A DNA stretch of 64,000 nt, from the NCBI GenBank assembly GCA_023151115.1, contig JAKLJP010000018.1, positions 98,624 to 162,623 on the forward strand. The letters run 5' to 3'. This DNA is from Anaerolineae bacterium (GTDB taxonomy: Bacteria > Chloroflexota > Anaerolineae > 4572-78 > J111). Position 1 is the first letter of the stretch. Each line of letters opens with the position of its first letter. Below the pieces are notes generated by a model. It was not told where the DNA came from. It ran no database searches and saw nothing but the letters and a program-made list of their open reading frames with translations. The position numbers and the translations under genes are program-made. Positions 9,437-18,717 of the stretch are shown here, piece after piece.

Positions 9437-9458
9437 TCCAAAATCTAAAATCTAAAAT
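9370..9458. repeat. Heptad array at gene 5' end (GAATTGT, then AAAATCT)
   Basis: Five units of GAATTRT at 7-base spacing inside the first codons of 7775-9436, then AAAATCTAAAATCT in the 25-base gap to the next gene. Confidence 0.85.
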
Positions 9459-9461
9459 TCT

Positions 9462-11165
9462 TCAAGGGTGATTAATCTTGAAAACGTAAATTGGCTGGCC
9501 GGAAGCATCGGTAAACGTGTGGACCAGGGAGAGGCTGGGGTGGGTGACGGTTTGGGTGTAAATTTCGTTCAGGGGGGCAGGGTGGTTGTGATCCAGAATG
9601 AGATAATCGGCTCCATAGCGCCGGGCTGCTTGCAGAGTTGTCTCGATGTTTTCATTGGGCACAATGACGCTCAACCCACCGCCGTGATAACGATAGGCGG
9701 GCGGGTTGCCGATCATCACCGTAGCCGTAGGGTCGGCCTGGGCCACCCAAGCGGCGATAGCCGGGTAGAGGGCATCGGCGCTGTTCCAGCCATTATTTTT
9801 TAGCACTCGCCCGTAGTAAATAAAGCAACTCAGGCCAATGGCAATCAATACCAGCCCCACTCCAAAAAATTGTTTGGCTACTGTGGAGTCCCAACGACGA
9901 CGGCGGGCCGCGATCCACTCGATGGCCCGCTCCAGGCCAACCAGCGCTGTGGCATAAATGAAGGGCAGCAGGGCTGCGCCGGAGTGGAACAGTCCCCCGC
10001 GCGCGCCGGGAAAGGCAAAAACCAGGGTCATCACCGCAAACAACAGCGCCGCGTAGAGGCCGGCCAGCTGGACCAATACATGGCGGCGCAAGGACCAGCC
10101 TCCCAGCAGCGCCAGCGGCGCCAGAAAGATCATGCCCCAAACAGCCAACACCGTTTGCAGATTGATGGTTAGCGCCCACCAGCGACCTTGCAGCGCCGGC
10201 CCCAGCCCTTGCCCCAAAAAAGTGCGGGCCGATAACTCCCGGCCATAGCTAAACAACTCATCGTAAGTGGTCAACCAAATCGTTTGCGAACCGGCCGTTG
10301 GGAAGAATGTTCCGGTCACTTGCCAATTGCGGACAAACCAGGGAGCCATAATGAGGAGATAACCGAGAAGGAGGAACGTGAGGCGTGAGGCGTAAATCGT
10401 AAATCGTAAATCGTAAATCGTAAATCGTAATAGGTAAAGCAACAGGATACTGATGAGTACCAGTGGGCCGTCGGCGCGGGCGAGGTGGGCCAGACCGGCG
10501 AAGATGCCAGCGGCGAAAAACCAGAGTGGGGGTTGGGGGTTGAGGGTTGGGGGTTGAGGGTTAGATTGTTTTAGTCTGTGTTCGTCAGTTCTTACTGCGT
10601 ACTCCTTACTCCCTACTCCATACTTCATACTCCCTACTCCCTCCATCCCCCGCCAAGCAGCCAACAACGCCAGCGAGCCGGTGATGGCAAAAGGGGTGAA
10701 GTTGTCAATAGCGGTCCAATAAGGAAAGTAAAAGCCGCTGAAGATCGCTAACAGGCCGGCCAGCCAGCTCAGCCGGCGCTGGCCTGATAAATGATAAGTA
10801 AGCAGGTAAGTGAGCGGGGCCAGCAGCGCCGAAAGCAGCACAAAGGGTATCTGGGCAGCTCGATAGGAAGCGCCGCCTACGACCATGCCCATCCAGGCCA
10901 GGATCGAGGTCAGCGGCATCCAGTAGAGATGGCTGGGCTGGGGCGGTGGGCCGGGCTGTCCCAGGTAATTCCAGACAAAATCTTCCACAAAACCGCGCCC
11001 GGCCAGCAAATTGAGCGCATTAACATAAGAGTAAGCGGCGTCCATGTAATTGGGCTGCTGTTGCGGCCAGGCGGTTAGCAGGCGAATCAGGCAGGCCAGA
11101 CCAAACAGGATGAGCAAATCCTGGCGGCGAACTTTTGAGGCATGGAGAGATTGAAGGCTGATCAC
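9462..11165 (-). CDS. Polytopic membrane glycosyltransferase, GT39-like
   Basis: 567 residues, multiple membrane segments from residue about 17 on. The first loop carries an acidic motif (NYMDAAYSYVNAL) and a WNYLGQPG/HLYWMPL stretch where related proteins bind the lipid-linked donor. The C-terminal part is soluble (IGNPPAYRYHGGG, VTHPSLSLVHTF). Two heptad arrays are translated as insertions: GVGSMKYGVGSKEYAV plus NPQPPTLNPQPP in one loop, and LRFTIYDLRFTIYA in another. Four bases separate it from the next upstream gene, so it is operonic. The transferred sugar and acceptor cannot be read from sequence. Confidence 0.8.
   Translation of the reverse strand: MISLQSLHASKVRRQDLLILFGLACLIRLLTAWPQQQPNYMDAAYSYVNALNLLAGRGFVEDFVWNYLGQPGPPPQPSHLYWMPLTSILAWMGMVVGGASYRAAQIPFVLLSALLAPLTYLLTYHLSGQRRLSWLAGLLAIFSGFYFPYWTAIDNFTPFAITGSLALLAAWRGMEGVGSMKYGVGSKEYAVRTDEHRLKQSNPQPPTLNPQPPLWFFAAGIFAGLAHLARADGPLVLISILLLYLLRFTIYDLRFTIYASRLTFLLLGYLLIMAPWFVRNWQVTGTFFPTAGSQTIWLTTYDELFSYGRELSARTFLGQGLGPALQGRWWALTINLQTVLAVWGMIFLAPLALLGGWSLRRHVLVQLAGLYAALLFAVMTLVFAFPGARGGLFHSGAALLPFIYATALVGLERAIEWIAARRRRWDSTVAKQFFGVGLVLIAIGLSCFIYYGRVLKNNGWNSADALYPAIAAWVAQADPTATVMIGNPPAYRYHGGGLSVIVPNENIETTLQAARRYGADYLILDHNHPAPLNEIYTQTVTHPSLSLVHTFTDASGQPIYVFKINHP
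10381..10435. repeat. In-gene heptad array (CGTAAAT, about seven copies)
   Basis: Near-perfect CGTAAAT repeats, read as LRFTIYDLRFTIY within 9462-11165. No complementary arm here; it is a pure direct array. Confidence 0.9.
10526..10645. repeat. Two abutting in-gene heptad arrays (GGGTTGA and ACTCCCT)
   Basis: GGGTTGGGGGTTGAGGGTTG at 10530-10562 and TACTCCCTACTCCATACTTC near 10598-10640, both at 7-base period, inside a loop of 9462-11165. Confidence 0.85.
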
Positions 11166-11169
11166 TGAA

Positions 11170-12933
11170 TTACCGTTTGATCTGAAATAACTTGACCAAG
11201 TAGCCGCGCAGCGTGTAGGTTTTGAGGAGGGTGGCGTGTTTCATATCCTTCGGGTAGATTTTGAATACCCCTTCCTCATTAAATGGGCCATCTTTCAACA
11301 CGCTGTCGGCATCCACTGCCACATGAGTAATTTGGGGGTCAAGGGTACTTTGAGGCACGTTGGTATTGTAAACATAAAAGCTCAGAGCCGGGAGGTCGTT
11401 TTCCAGGGCTAACACATAGGCATAGGATCCCCCCAAAAAAGCATCTGCCCCCAACTCCCGGCTGATTTGGCGCGAGGCTTCGACAATAGTAAATTCCGGC
11501 GCTCTGGCCCAGGACCCATACTGGTAAAGGTCGCCCAGGGTGATGGCCACGACCAGGATGAGGGCGATCAAAGCACGAACCTTAGACGAGGGAAGCGCCA
11601 GATTAACCGGTTTTCTCCTCTCCAACCAGGCCACAAAAGCCAAAATACCGACCAGCGCCAGCAGCAGTGATCCAATGAGGATGGCAAACAGAATCGGCAG
11701 ATCAAGGATCACTTGATAATCAACCAGGTTCACGCCCAGATACAAAGCGTAGCCCAGCTTTACCCCTCCCGCCAGCAGTTGATACAGAAAGTAGGTTAAA
11801 CCGATGAGAACAAAAACAAGCTGTAGCCGGCCCAGTTTGGCCGGTAAGGGCAACCGCTCTGAGCGCAGCCAGCGGTCCAGGGCCAGCGCCGCCGTCAAAC
11901 TCAGTGGGGGAATCAGGCCGATCATAAAGCGGAAAGGCTGGCTATTCGACGCCAACAGCATTAATACAGTAAAGACCAAATAAAGCAACGTGATGATCTC
12001 ACCCATAGCTAAGCAGGGTGGATTTTTTCCCAACGCCTGAGCGCCTCGGTAAAAAAGATAAGCATACGCCAGCCCAAACAGAGGAAATATTCGCACGAAA
12101 AAGCCGGAATAGATGCCAAATTGCAGGACCGAGACCATGGCAAAACGCACATTTTCTTCCAGGCCATGCTCAGGATTAAAAGTACGGGTGGAAACATCGG
12201 AAGGCAGGATGGTATCAATAGTGGTAGCCTGGAACAGGTGAATCCAGCCCAGCCCGGCCATCAGCGCTGCTCCGGTCAGAAAGAATAGCAGCGGGGACCA
12301 AACCTGGGAGTGACGCTCTCGCCAGCGCCGCCAGGTTAAAATTAATAACCCCACCACCGCCGCGGCCAGAAAAGTGACCCCGGCTATTTTAATATACAAA
12401 ACACAAAACAGGCTAACCACTCCGCAGATAAAAAACCAGCCCGGCCGGCGCAGTCCCCGGCCCCAGCAATAAAGCGCCAGCGCCAGGCCGCAGGCCAGCG
12501 GGGTATAAACCATCGGAATACGATTATAAATGAGAAAAGGGTAATTCAGCGTTATAAAGAGGGCGCTAAAAAGCGCCGCTCGCCGCCCAAACTGTTGATG
12601 GGCAAAAGCAGCGGTAAACACAATCGCCAGCAGGCTGGTACTCACCGCAATGAGATTGGCCTGCCAATAGCCAATCCCCAGGATGGAGAAAAACCCGTAA
12701 GCCAGCCAGGTGAGAGCCGGCTGCCGGTAAGGGGGTGGTTGGACGCCAAAGAGAACCCAATCACGGGCAAAGCCAATTGTGTTTGGCCCGTCGGTGCTCA
12801 AATCTTGCGAACGAGTCAGGTAGATCGGGGCGTCGGCGGTGAGGGCGTACAGGCGCAGGGCTGCGGCCAGCAGCAAAATGGCAACCATGCCTATCAGATA
12901 AGTACGACGAGAAAGACTATTTATCTGTAGCAT
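11170..12933 (-). CDS. Polytopic membrane glycosyltransferase, GT39-like
   Basis: 587 residues starting with an N-terminal helix (YLIGMVAILLLAAALRLYA). It has a first-loop acidic patch (RSQDLSTDGPNTIGF) and about 11 further hydrophobic helices. The soluble C-terminus has LENDLPALSFYVYNTNV and VAVDADSVLKDGPF segments. The ATG overlaps the 3' end of the neighbouring gene 12917-14407 by 17 bases, pointing to translational coupling. No heptad array inside, unlike its neighbours. Assigned to the GT-C fold by topology and loop acid; family-level call only. Confidence 0.78.
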   Translation of the reverse strand: MLQINSLSRRTYLIGMVAILLLAAALRLYALTADAPIYLTRSQDLSTDGPNTIGFARDWVLFGVQPPPYRQPALTWLAYGFFSILGIGYWQANLIAVSTSLLAIVFTAAFAHQQFGRRAALFSALFITLNYPFLIYNRIPMVYTPLACGLALALYCWGRGLRRPGWFFICGVVSLFCVLYIKIAGVTFLAAAVVGLLILTWRRWRERHSQVWSPLLFFLTGAALMAGLGWIHLFQATTIDTILPSDVSTRTFNPEHGLEENVRFAMVSVLQFGIYSGFFVRIFPLFGLAYAYLFYRGAQALGKNPPCLAMGEIITLLYLVFTVLMLLASNSQPFRFMIGLIPPLSLTAALALDRWLRSERLPLPAKLGRLQLVFVLIGLTYFLYQLLAGGVKLGYALYLGVNLVDYQVILDLPILFAILIGSLLLALVGILAFVAWLERRKPVNLALPSSKVRALIALILVVAITLGDLYQYGSWARAPEFTIVEASRQISRELGADAFLGGSYAYVLALENDLPALSFYVYNTNVPQSTLDPQITHVAVDADSVLKDGPFNEEGVFKIYPKDMKHATLLKTYTLRGYLVKLFQIKR

Positions 12934-14407
12934 ATTTCAAGATGTAAATTCCACCCACCTGGGTTTCTTCCAAGAGGCGATAATGGTTGTCAAAATAGTC
13001 TTTTTGGGCCAGTTGGTAATCAATAGCCTGGTCCAGGCCAAGCACCAGCCAGACTCGATCACGTCCTTGAGCAGCCAGCGCAAGCTCTTGTTTGGGGGCG
13101 GTCACGGCTGCGACAATGGCCTGGGAGGGAGCATTGATGCGCGCAATTTTCGGGTCGCCTGGCAGCAGAATCTGTTCCATCGCCGGGTTGTACACCCAAA
13201 AAGGCAGGTATGAACCTTCACTGGGGTGTAGGGTCACTTCATCAGCCTGGGCATGTTCACGGACGTAGGCGGCGGCTTCATCCCAAGGGGGCTTAGCATA
13301 AGCTGGATTGAAATAATAATTGACCAGTGATATTCCCATAACCGCCAGAACAGGCGCAAACAAGGCTTGATTAAGTCGGGGACGTGGGACATGGATCAAC
13401 CCCCAGCCCACCAGCAGATAAAGCGGCAAAGACGCGGTTAGAACAGTCCGCAATTGAAAAATCGGGCGAACCAGGGAAACCAGATAGGTACCCAACAATG
13501 GGACCAGCATCCAAAACAGCAACCAGAGCAGCGCCTGGCGATGAATGTTACCACTCATTAAAGCATGCCGGGCATTGTTGAGAATGGCAAAGACAACAAA
13601 AAGGGTCACCACCAAGGCCACAGCCACCCAAAAGGCCGGCAGCGACACCCCCACAAAAAAGCCGCTCAGGGTGGTCAGGAGGCTCAGCAGATGGGGTGTT
13701 TCGATCCAATAGGAGGCCAGCACCGACCGGGTTTGGCTGAAAAAGACACTTAACCAGGGCAGGTAGAGCACGGCCACGAGACCCATACTCAGGACAAAAG
13801 ACAACAACCGCTCTCGGCGACGATCAACCAACAGCAAGTAAAGCCCCATGGCCAAAAAAATCGGGAAACTGAAATAAGCGGTATAGCTGGCTAACGTCGC
13901 TGCTAAAACAAACACTCCCCACCAGCGGGGATGATTATCCCGCAGGGCGCGGCTAAAAGCCCAACCACAGAAACCCGTCAACAAGAGCAACAGGGTATAC
14001 ATGCGGGCTTCCTGAGCATAAAAAAGTTGAATAGGGGAAAGCGTCATCATGAAGGCGCTGGTCAGGCCAACCTTTTCATCAAAAAGGTCTCGCCCGATAA
14101 GGTATACCATCAGGATGGCTCCAACACTGCTTAGAACCGAGGGCAACCTGACGATAAATTCGCTCTGCCCCAGCAGCAAAAAAAGTTTTACCAGCAAAAA
14201 GTAAAGCGGCGGATGCACATCTGCGGCGGTAATTGCGACCAAATCGGCTATCGGTTGTTGGGCCAACAGCACAGTCAAAGCTTCGTCGTGCCAAAAGGAC
14301 CACGCATCCAAATGAAACAACCGCAGGGCGAGGGCCAGCCCGACCAGCCACCATAACCAGTTTTGCTGGGCTATAATCTGATGAAACCTGGTTCGAAGAT
14401 CAGTCAT
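12917..14407 (-). CDS. Polytopic glycosyltransferase, GT39 (PMT_2-type)
   Basis: About 496 residues from the ATG at 14405-14407. The frame extends upstream to 14455, but that part is a heptad hairpin, so I prefer the internal Met. This is a textbook PMT_2 protein: DAWSFWHDEALT in loop 1 (catalytic acid region), then VHPPLYFLL, the FYAQEARMYTL motif, and a C-terminal soluble tail (WDEAAAYVREHAQADE). These enzymes use polyprenyl-phosphate sugars on the outer face of the membrane. Closely similar in layout to 19963-21432 in the same run, suggesting duplication (inference). Confidence 0.88.
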   Translation of the reverse strand: MTDLRTRFHQIIAQQNWLWWLVGLALALRLFHLDAWSFWHDEALTVLLAQQPIADLVAITAADVHPPLYFLLVKLFLLLGQSEFIVRLPSVLSSVGAILMVYLIGRDLFDEKVGLTSAFMMTLSPIQLFYAQEARMYTLLLLLTGFCGWAFSRALRDNHPRWWGVFVLAATLASYTAYFSFPIFLAMGLYLLLVDRRRERLLSFVLSMGLVAVLYLPWLSVFFSQTRSVLASYWIETPHLLSLLTTLSGFFVGVSLPAFWVAVALVVTLFVVFAILNNARHALMSGNIHRQALLWLLFWMLVPLLGTYLVSLVRPIFQLRTVLTASLPLYLLVGWGLIHVPRPRLNQALFAPVLAVMGISLVNYYFNPAYAKPPWDEAAAYVREHAQADEVTLHPSEGSYLPFWVYNPAMEQILLPGDPKIARINAPSQAIVAAVTAPKQELALAAQGRDRVWLVLGLDQAIDYQLAQKDYFDNHYRLLEETQVGGIYILKYATDK

Positions 14408-14416
14408 TTTCGCTAA

Positions 14417-14473
14417 CGTGCGAATGCGTCTTGCGTGTTGCGTAAAACGGAACACGCAAGACGCAACACGTAG
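14417..14473. repeat. Heptad-repeat hairpin (unit about TTGCGTG)
   Basis: GCGTCTTGCGTGTTGCG pairs with the nearby AACACGCAAGACGCAACACG arm. It lies directly upstream of the chosen start of 12917-14407. Confidence 0.8.
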
Positions 14474-14514
14474 ATCATTTGAGTTAAAACTTTTCTAAAG
14501 GACTATACTATCCA

Positions 14515-16671
14515 CTATTTTAGCCGGTACACCTGATACGCCCCAGCCACCTCAAAAACCGGCTCAAAATAGTCAGCTTCCAGCACGGCTAATTGCTCCA
14601 GAGCCGGCGCGGACAAAGCTTCCGTCTCTTCCCGTTTAATAAATTCCAACCCTTGACGGTGCAGCAATACATGCGTAATTCCCGCCTGTTTCCAGGCAGC
14701 AGCGATATTGGCGGCGCTGCCGTAGAGATAGTGGTCGTGAGCCAATTGGTCCAGAATGCTGTCGGGGCGGCACTCAACCTGGCAAAAGTAGCTGCGCGGC
14801 TCCCACAAAAACAGCACCACGGCTTGGGCCGGCAATGTTTGATGCAACTGTTCCATGGTAGCATAGTACGCCCCCAAGCGGCGAGTCAAATACTCGGATC
14901 GTGTCTCCTGCCCGGTCAAATAGGCCAGGGGGTTGACCTGGGCAAAGTTCAGGCTCAACTCGACCAGGTTGAGGGTCAGCGCCAGCCCAATCAACAAATT
15001 GACAAAGCGGTGCAGCGAAAACTGAGGCCGGTCCAGGTGGGCCAAATCCTGCCACAGCCAGCCGACCACCGGACTCAAAGCTGCCAGGCAGGGCAGCAGC
15101 AAGCGCGACTGCCACAACGAGCGTGACCAGATGACCCCCAATGTCCAAAAGAGAAATTGAGCCAGGGCAAAAATGAGCAAAACATCCAGAGCCGGGGGAC
15201 GTTCCGGGGTGCGGGCGCGATAGCGAAACACCCCATACAGCAGGATCAACGGCAGAAACGCCAGAAACAGCGGCCCGGTGCGCCCATCAAAATAATTGAC
15301 ATCCCGCACGCCCAACATCGCCAGCATGGGCAAGACAGCCAGAGTTTTTAAGTCGAAACCGATGCCCGTACCCGCCTGGGCATACCAATCGGCCCGGAAT
15401 TGATCCCAAAACAGGCCATCGAACAGGCTGGACAAAAACGGGTAAAAAGGATTGCCGGTGAAGAAGAAATTTTTGAGATACCAGGGCAGGGCGATGGCAA
15501 GCGCTGGAAGGGTGAAGGCAACAAGAGGTTTGAAGTAATTGTGAATTGTGAATTGTGAATTGTGAATTGTGAATTTTCTTTGTATTAGCCACCATAATAA
15601 GATCAGGCCAACGGTTAGGGGGCCGATAAAACTGGTATATTTCAAGTTCATGGACAACCCGGCGAAAAGGCCGCTCAGAACCAGCCAACGGGGGTCGGGG
15701 GTTGGGGGCCGAGGGTCGGAGATTGGAGATTGGACTGCCAAGCGCGGAGCGCCACCTTCTGATTTCTGACTACTGACTACTGACTTCTGACTACTAACCC
15801 CTAACCCCCATCCCCTGAGCAAAGCGTACAGCGCCGCCAATTGATAAAAGGCCAGGGCCAGATCGTTGTAGGCCCAGCCGGCCAGGGTGACGATCATGGG
15901 CATGGAGAGCAGAACCAGCACCGACGGCCAGCCCGACTCGCGGCTGAGATGACGGCGGGCGGTCAGGTAGACCAGCCCGGTTAGCAGCAGGCCGTAGAGG
16001 GTGTGGCTGAGTTTGGCCGCAATATCGCCGCGCAGGAGCATAGCGTAGGTAAACAACATTTCGGCCAGGAAGGGGAAGTTGAAGTGGGGCACGTCGAAAC
16101 CGGGGCTGATCCGGTGGGCTTGAATATACAGCTTGGGGGCCGTCAGGTGGTAAAAGAGGCCGTCCCAATCAATGGGCGGGAGCAGCGCCGCAACCAGGGT
16201 AAACAACCCGACCAGAAACAGGTAAAACATGGTCAGCCGGTTCGGGCTGTTGGCCGGCCAACGGAAGCAGCGATACAGAGCCAGAAAATCAGGCCACAGG
16301 GCCAGGGCCAAAAGCAAGCTGAGACTCATAAAAAGCCAGCGGTAAAGCAGTCCGGCCAGCCCCAGCCCAAGTGTGACCAATCCTAACGCGCCCAGACCGA
16401 GACCACAACCCAGGATAAGAAGTTCGCCGGTGGAGAGTTGGAAGGTTGGAGGATTGGAAGGGATTAGCTTTTGCAACCAATGCAACAGTCGCTGGCCCAG
16501 GCCCAAGCCCAGAAAGCCAAGCCAGGTGGCAACTAGCAAGTCCAACAGGGCGTTAGCCAGGGCTGCTGCCGCTACAGGGATAAAGGGTTTCTGTATCAGA
16601 TAAAACACCCCAAAAATCACAAAGAGCCAGAGGATAAAAAGAGCAGGCAGAATAAAGGAGAATTTCTTCAC
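14515..16671 (-). CDS. Large polytopic membrane glycosyltransferase
   Basis: 718 residues, the longest of the run. Many helices, with a first-loop double acid motif IDWDGLFYHLTAPKLYI and a HFNFPFLAEML stretch after it, as in GT-C proteins of this phylum. The C-terminal soluble part contains LFLWEPRSYFCQVECRPDS. Two heptad arrays are translated in cytoplasmic-type loops (SSQKSVVSSQKSEGG with SPISDPRPPTPDPR, and FTIHNSQFTIHNY). The start overlaps the stop of 16668-17909 by four bases (ATGA), so they are coupled. Substrate unknown. Confidence 0.78.
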   Translation of the reverse strand: MKKFSFILPALFILWLFVIFGVFYLIQKPFIPVAAAALANALLDLLVATWLGFLGLGLGQRLLHWLQKLIPSNPPTFQLSTGELLILGCGLGLGALGLVTLGLGLAGLLYRWLFMSLSLLLALALWPDFLALYRCFRWPANSPNRLTMFYLFLVGLFTLVAALLPPIDWDGLFYHLTAPKLYIQAHRISPGFDVPHFNFPFLAEMLFTYAMLLRGDIAAKLSHTLYGLLLTGLVYLTARRHLSRESGWPSVLVLLSMPMIVTLAGWAYNDLALAFYQLAALYALLRGWGLGVSSQKSVVSSQKSEGGAPRLAVQSPISDPRPPTPDPRWLVLSGLFAGLSMNLKYTSFIGPLTVGLILLWWLIQRKFTIHNSQFTIHNYFKPLVAFTLPALAIALPWYLKNFFFTGNPFYPFLSSLFDGLFWDQFRADWYAQAGTGIGFDLKTLAVLPMLAMLGVRDVNYFDGRTGPLFLAFLPLILLYGVFRYRARTPERPPALDVLLIFALAQFLFWTLGVIWSRSLWQSRLLLPCLAALSPVVGWLWQDLAHLDRPQFSLHRFVNLLIGLALTLNLVELSLNFAQVNPLAYLTGQETRSEYLTRRLGAYYATMEQLHQTLPAQAVVLFLWEPRSYFCQVECRPDSILDQLAHDHYLYGSAANIAAAWKQAGITHVLLHRQGLEFIKREETEALSAPALEQLAVLEADYFEPVFEVAGAYQVYRLK
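15537..15576. repeat. In-gene heptad array (GTGAATT, five copies)
   Basis: Exact GTGAATT units at 7-base spacing, read as FTIHNSQFTIHN in 14515-16671. The same unit occurs at 9370-9406, 6 kb away in another gene. Confidence 0.9.
15691..15812. repeat. Two in-gene heptad arrays (GGGTTGG and CTACTGA)
   Basis: GGGGGTTGGGGGCCGAGGG and then TGACTACTGACTACTGACTT followed by CTAACCCCTAACCCCC, which complements the first array. The inverted pair encloses a loop-coding stretch in 14515-16671. Confidence 0.85.
16432..16461. repeat. In-gene short array (GTTGGAAG-like)
   Basis: GAGTTGGAAGGTTGGAGGAT, three to four units of 7-8 bases inside 14515-16671 near its N-terminal region, read as NPPTFQLSTGE. Confidence 0.7.
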
Positions 16672-17909
16672 GCGCCCGCCTCAATTTTTTGAGCCACAGC
16701 GAATAAGCCACGCCAATCAGCCAGATAGAGCAATAACAATAACAAGGGCAAAAAACCATGCATAAAGGGGTGTTCAAAATTGGTTCCAATAATAAATTTG
16801 AGAAAGACAAACCAGAGCAATAAATTTAAGCCGATTTGGACGAAAAACACCACCAGATTGCCTCCGTCCCCCAGCTGGCTGATGCGGCGGAACCACAGCA
16901 AAAGCGGCAGGTAAAGAATTACATGGTTGGTGGTGGCGGAGCGGAAGGCCACCAAATTGCCGATGATGAGGGTCAGCATAAGGGCATAAACAAACCAACC
17001 CGGCTTTTTTAACCAAACCTGCCCCCAAGCAAAAACCATTAGACCAATTAAGAGTACCGACAAACCGTTTGCCAGAGGGATGGCGATGGGTGCAGCAAAG
17101 GTGCGGGTTAAGTTTTCAATAGGAGAATAAAAGCCTACGTAGTCAGAGTAGGCAAACAGGCCCCTGTAAAAATCTTGGAGCCAGGTAGGTACTAAAAGCA
17201 TCGCTGTGATGGTCAGAAACAGCAACCCGCCGCCAAAGCCGATGATAACCCGCCAGCGGTGATGTGTCAAGGCCCATAATAACAGGAACGGGATGAGCAT
17301 AAAAACCATTTGCGGTTTGATTGTCGCCAGAGCTAGACAAGCTCCGGCGGCGTAATCCCACCGCTGCTTGAGAGCAAATAGCGCGGCGGCAAAAAATCCA
17401 AAAACTACCACCGCGAACTGCCCCAAAATAATACTCCGCGCTCCCGGATAAAAAAAGACTGCCCATAACATGGTCAGCACCAGCAGCCACGAAGCCATTT
17501 TCCAATTGACCCATTTAAGGCTGAGGACAGTGCCAAAGATCAAGCCAAATTGTAAAAATACCATCCAGGCTGCCTGAGCCACCGCGTAAGGCGTATAGAT
17601 CAGCGGCCAAAAGAGAAAAAGCGTGTATAGTGGGTAGGCAAAAGCAACCTGATCTTCCCACGGCTCGGTATAGCGACCAAAAAGGCCCAACTGGGCCTCC
17701 AAAGCCACTTCACGATCATAGGGGTTGCGCCCCTCCAAAAGCAGGGCGCGCCCGCCAAACCAGCGCGGAAAAAAATCGGCTGCGCCAGGGAAACGGGAGG
17801 AAAAAACGGCATACATGGCATAGGAGTCGGTGGCAAAAAGCAGGAGCAGGAGCAAACCCAACACCAGCCATTGTCTTAAGGGGAGTTTACTGCTTGATTT
17901 GATATTCAC
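16668..17909 (-). CDS. GT87 (DUF2029) membrane mannosyltransferase-like
   Basis: 413 residues with about ten helices. The first loop shows the GT87 pattern: a membrane-proximal acidic FFPRWFGGRALLLEGRNPYD, then FAYPLYTLFLFWP. A further landmark is LATIKPQMVFMLIPF, a Lys-Pro-Gln motif common in DUF2029 proteins. Known GT87 members are polyprenyl-phosphate-mannose-dependent alpha-mannosyltransferases of Actinobacteria; the role here is inferred only at family level. One base separates it from the GT2 gene upstream, which may supply the polyprenyl-phosphate sugar. Confidence 0.82.
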   Translation of the reverse strand: MNIKSSSKLPLRQWLVLGLLLLLLFATDSYAMYAVFSSRFPGAADFFPRWFGGRALLLEGRNPYDREVALEAQLGLFGRYTEPWEDQVAFAYPLYTLFLFWPLIYTPYAVAQAAWMVFLQFGLIFGTVLSLKWVNWKMASWLLVLTMLWAVFFYPGARSIILGQFAVVVFGFFAAALFALKQRWDYAAGACLALATIKPQMVFMLIPFLLLWALTHHRWRVIIGFGGGLLFLTITAMLLVPTWLQDFYRGLFAYSDYVGFYSPIENLTRTFAAPIAIPLANGLSVLLIGLMVFAWGQVWLKKPGWFVYALMLTLIIGNLVAFRSATTNHVILYLPLLLWFRRISQLGDGGNLVVFFVQIGLNLLLWFVFLKFIIGTNFEHPFMHGFLPLLLLLLYLADWRGLFAVAQKIEAGA

Positions 17910-17910
17910 G

Positions 17911-18591
17911 TTAAAAACGGTACTTTATCAGGTTCCAGACCGCAATTGGACCGTCGTACCATTGAATTTTTTTACCTTCGGCCCAGGTACGGGGATAGTA
18001 GGAAATAGGCACTTCGTGAATAGGAATTTTGCGGCGCAGAATTTTTCCGGTCACTTCCGGGCAAAACTCAAACCCATTGCTTTCCAGGCCAATCTCTTTA
18101 AGCAGACTGGCGCAAAAAACTTTGTAGCCGGTAGCCTCATCGGTGATACGCGAGCCATATAACAGGTTAGTAATAACACTTAACAAGCGGCCACCCCAAT
18201 AAAAAGCAAACGAGGAATGGCCATTAGGCCGCAGATTGCGCGAACCGTAGACCACTTTTATCTTAGCGTCGGCAAAAGGGGCCAGGAGAACCGGATAATC
18301 GGCGGGATCATACTCCAAGTCGGCATCCTGCACTAAGACCAGATCGCCAGTTACGGCGCTCAAGCCTGTGCGAATAGCTGCGCCTTTGCCCTGATTCTGG
18401 GCGTGTCTTAAAATTTGCAGGGGAGGGTCAGCGCTGTTTTGTAATCGTCTTAAAATTGCCGGAGAGTTGTCACTGGAACTGTCGTCAACCACAATAATCT
18501 CTGCAGCCAAGCCTGTGGCACGCACCCGAGTAATAATCTCTTCAAGTGTAGCTGCCTCGTTGTAAACAGGAATAATAACTGATAGCTTCAT
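17911..18591 (-). CDS. GT2 polyprenyl-phosphate glycosyltransferase (DPM1-like)
   Basis: 226 residues, no membrane helix. Classic GT-A features: N-terminal MKLSVIIPVYNEAATLEE, the IIVVDDSSSDNS nucleotide-binding segment, NQGKGAAIRTGL, and the metal-binding QDADLEYDP. This is the DPM1-like branch that moves a sugar from a nucleotide donor to a polyprenyl phosphate on the inner face of the membrane. It is the only soluble enzyme in the run, and it is a good candidate to make the lipid-linked donor used by the GT39/GT87 neighbours (inference). The 126-base gap upstream (18592-18717) shows no gene. Confidence 0.93.
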   Translation of the reverse strand: MKLSVIIPVYNEAATLEEIITRVRATGLAAEIIVVDDSSSDNSPAILRRLQNSADPPLQILRHAQNQGKGAAIRTGLSAVTGDLVLVQDADLEYDPADYPVLLAPFADAKIKVVYGSRNLRPNGHSSFAFYWGGRLLSVITNLLYGSRITDEATGYKVFCASLLKEIGLESNGFEFCPEVTGKILRRKIPIHEVPISYYPRTWAEGKKIQWYDGPIAVWNLIKYRF

Positions 18592-18717
18592 TATTTAAGT
18601 TGACTCCATAGGGGTAAATTTTGACACCTCACAGCATACCCTAAAAGTGGTCTAACCATAAAGAGGCAAATGTCACCAATAGTAGCTGCTCAAGGTACTT
18701 ATCAAATTTCCCTAAAG

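Noticed and set aside
18592..18717. tRNA or small RNA in the GT gap
   Set aside because: No cloverleaf or TPsiC-like segment could be seen; the gap seems empty.
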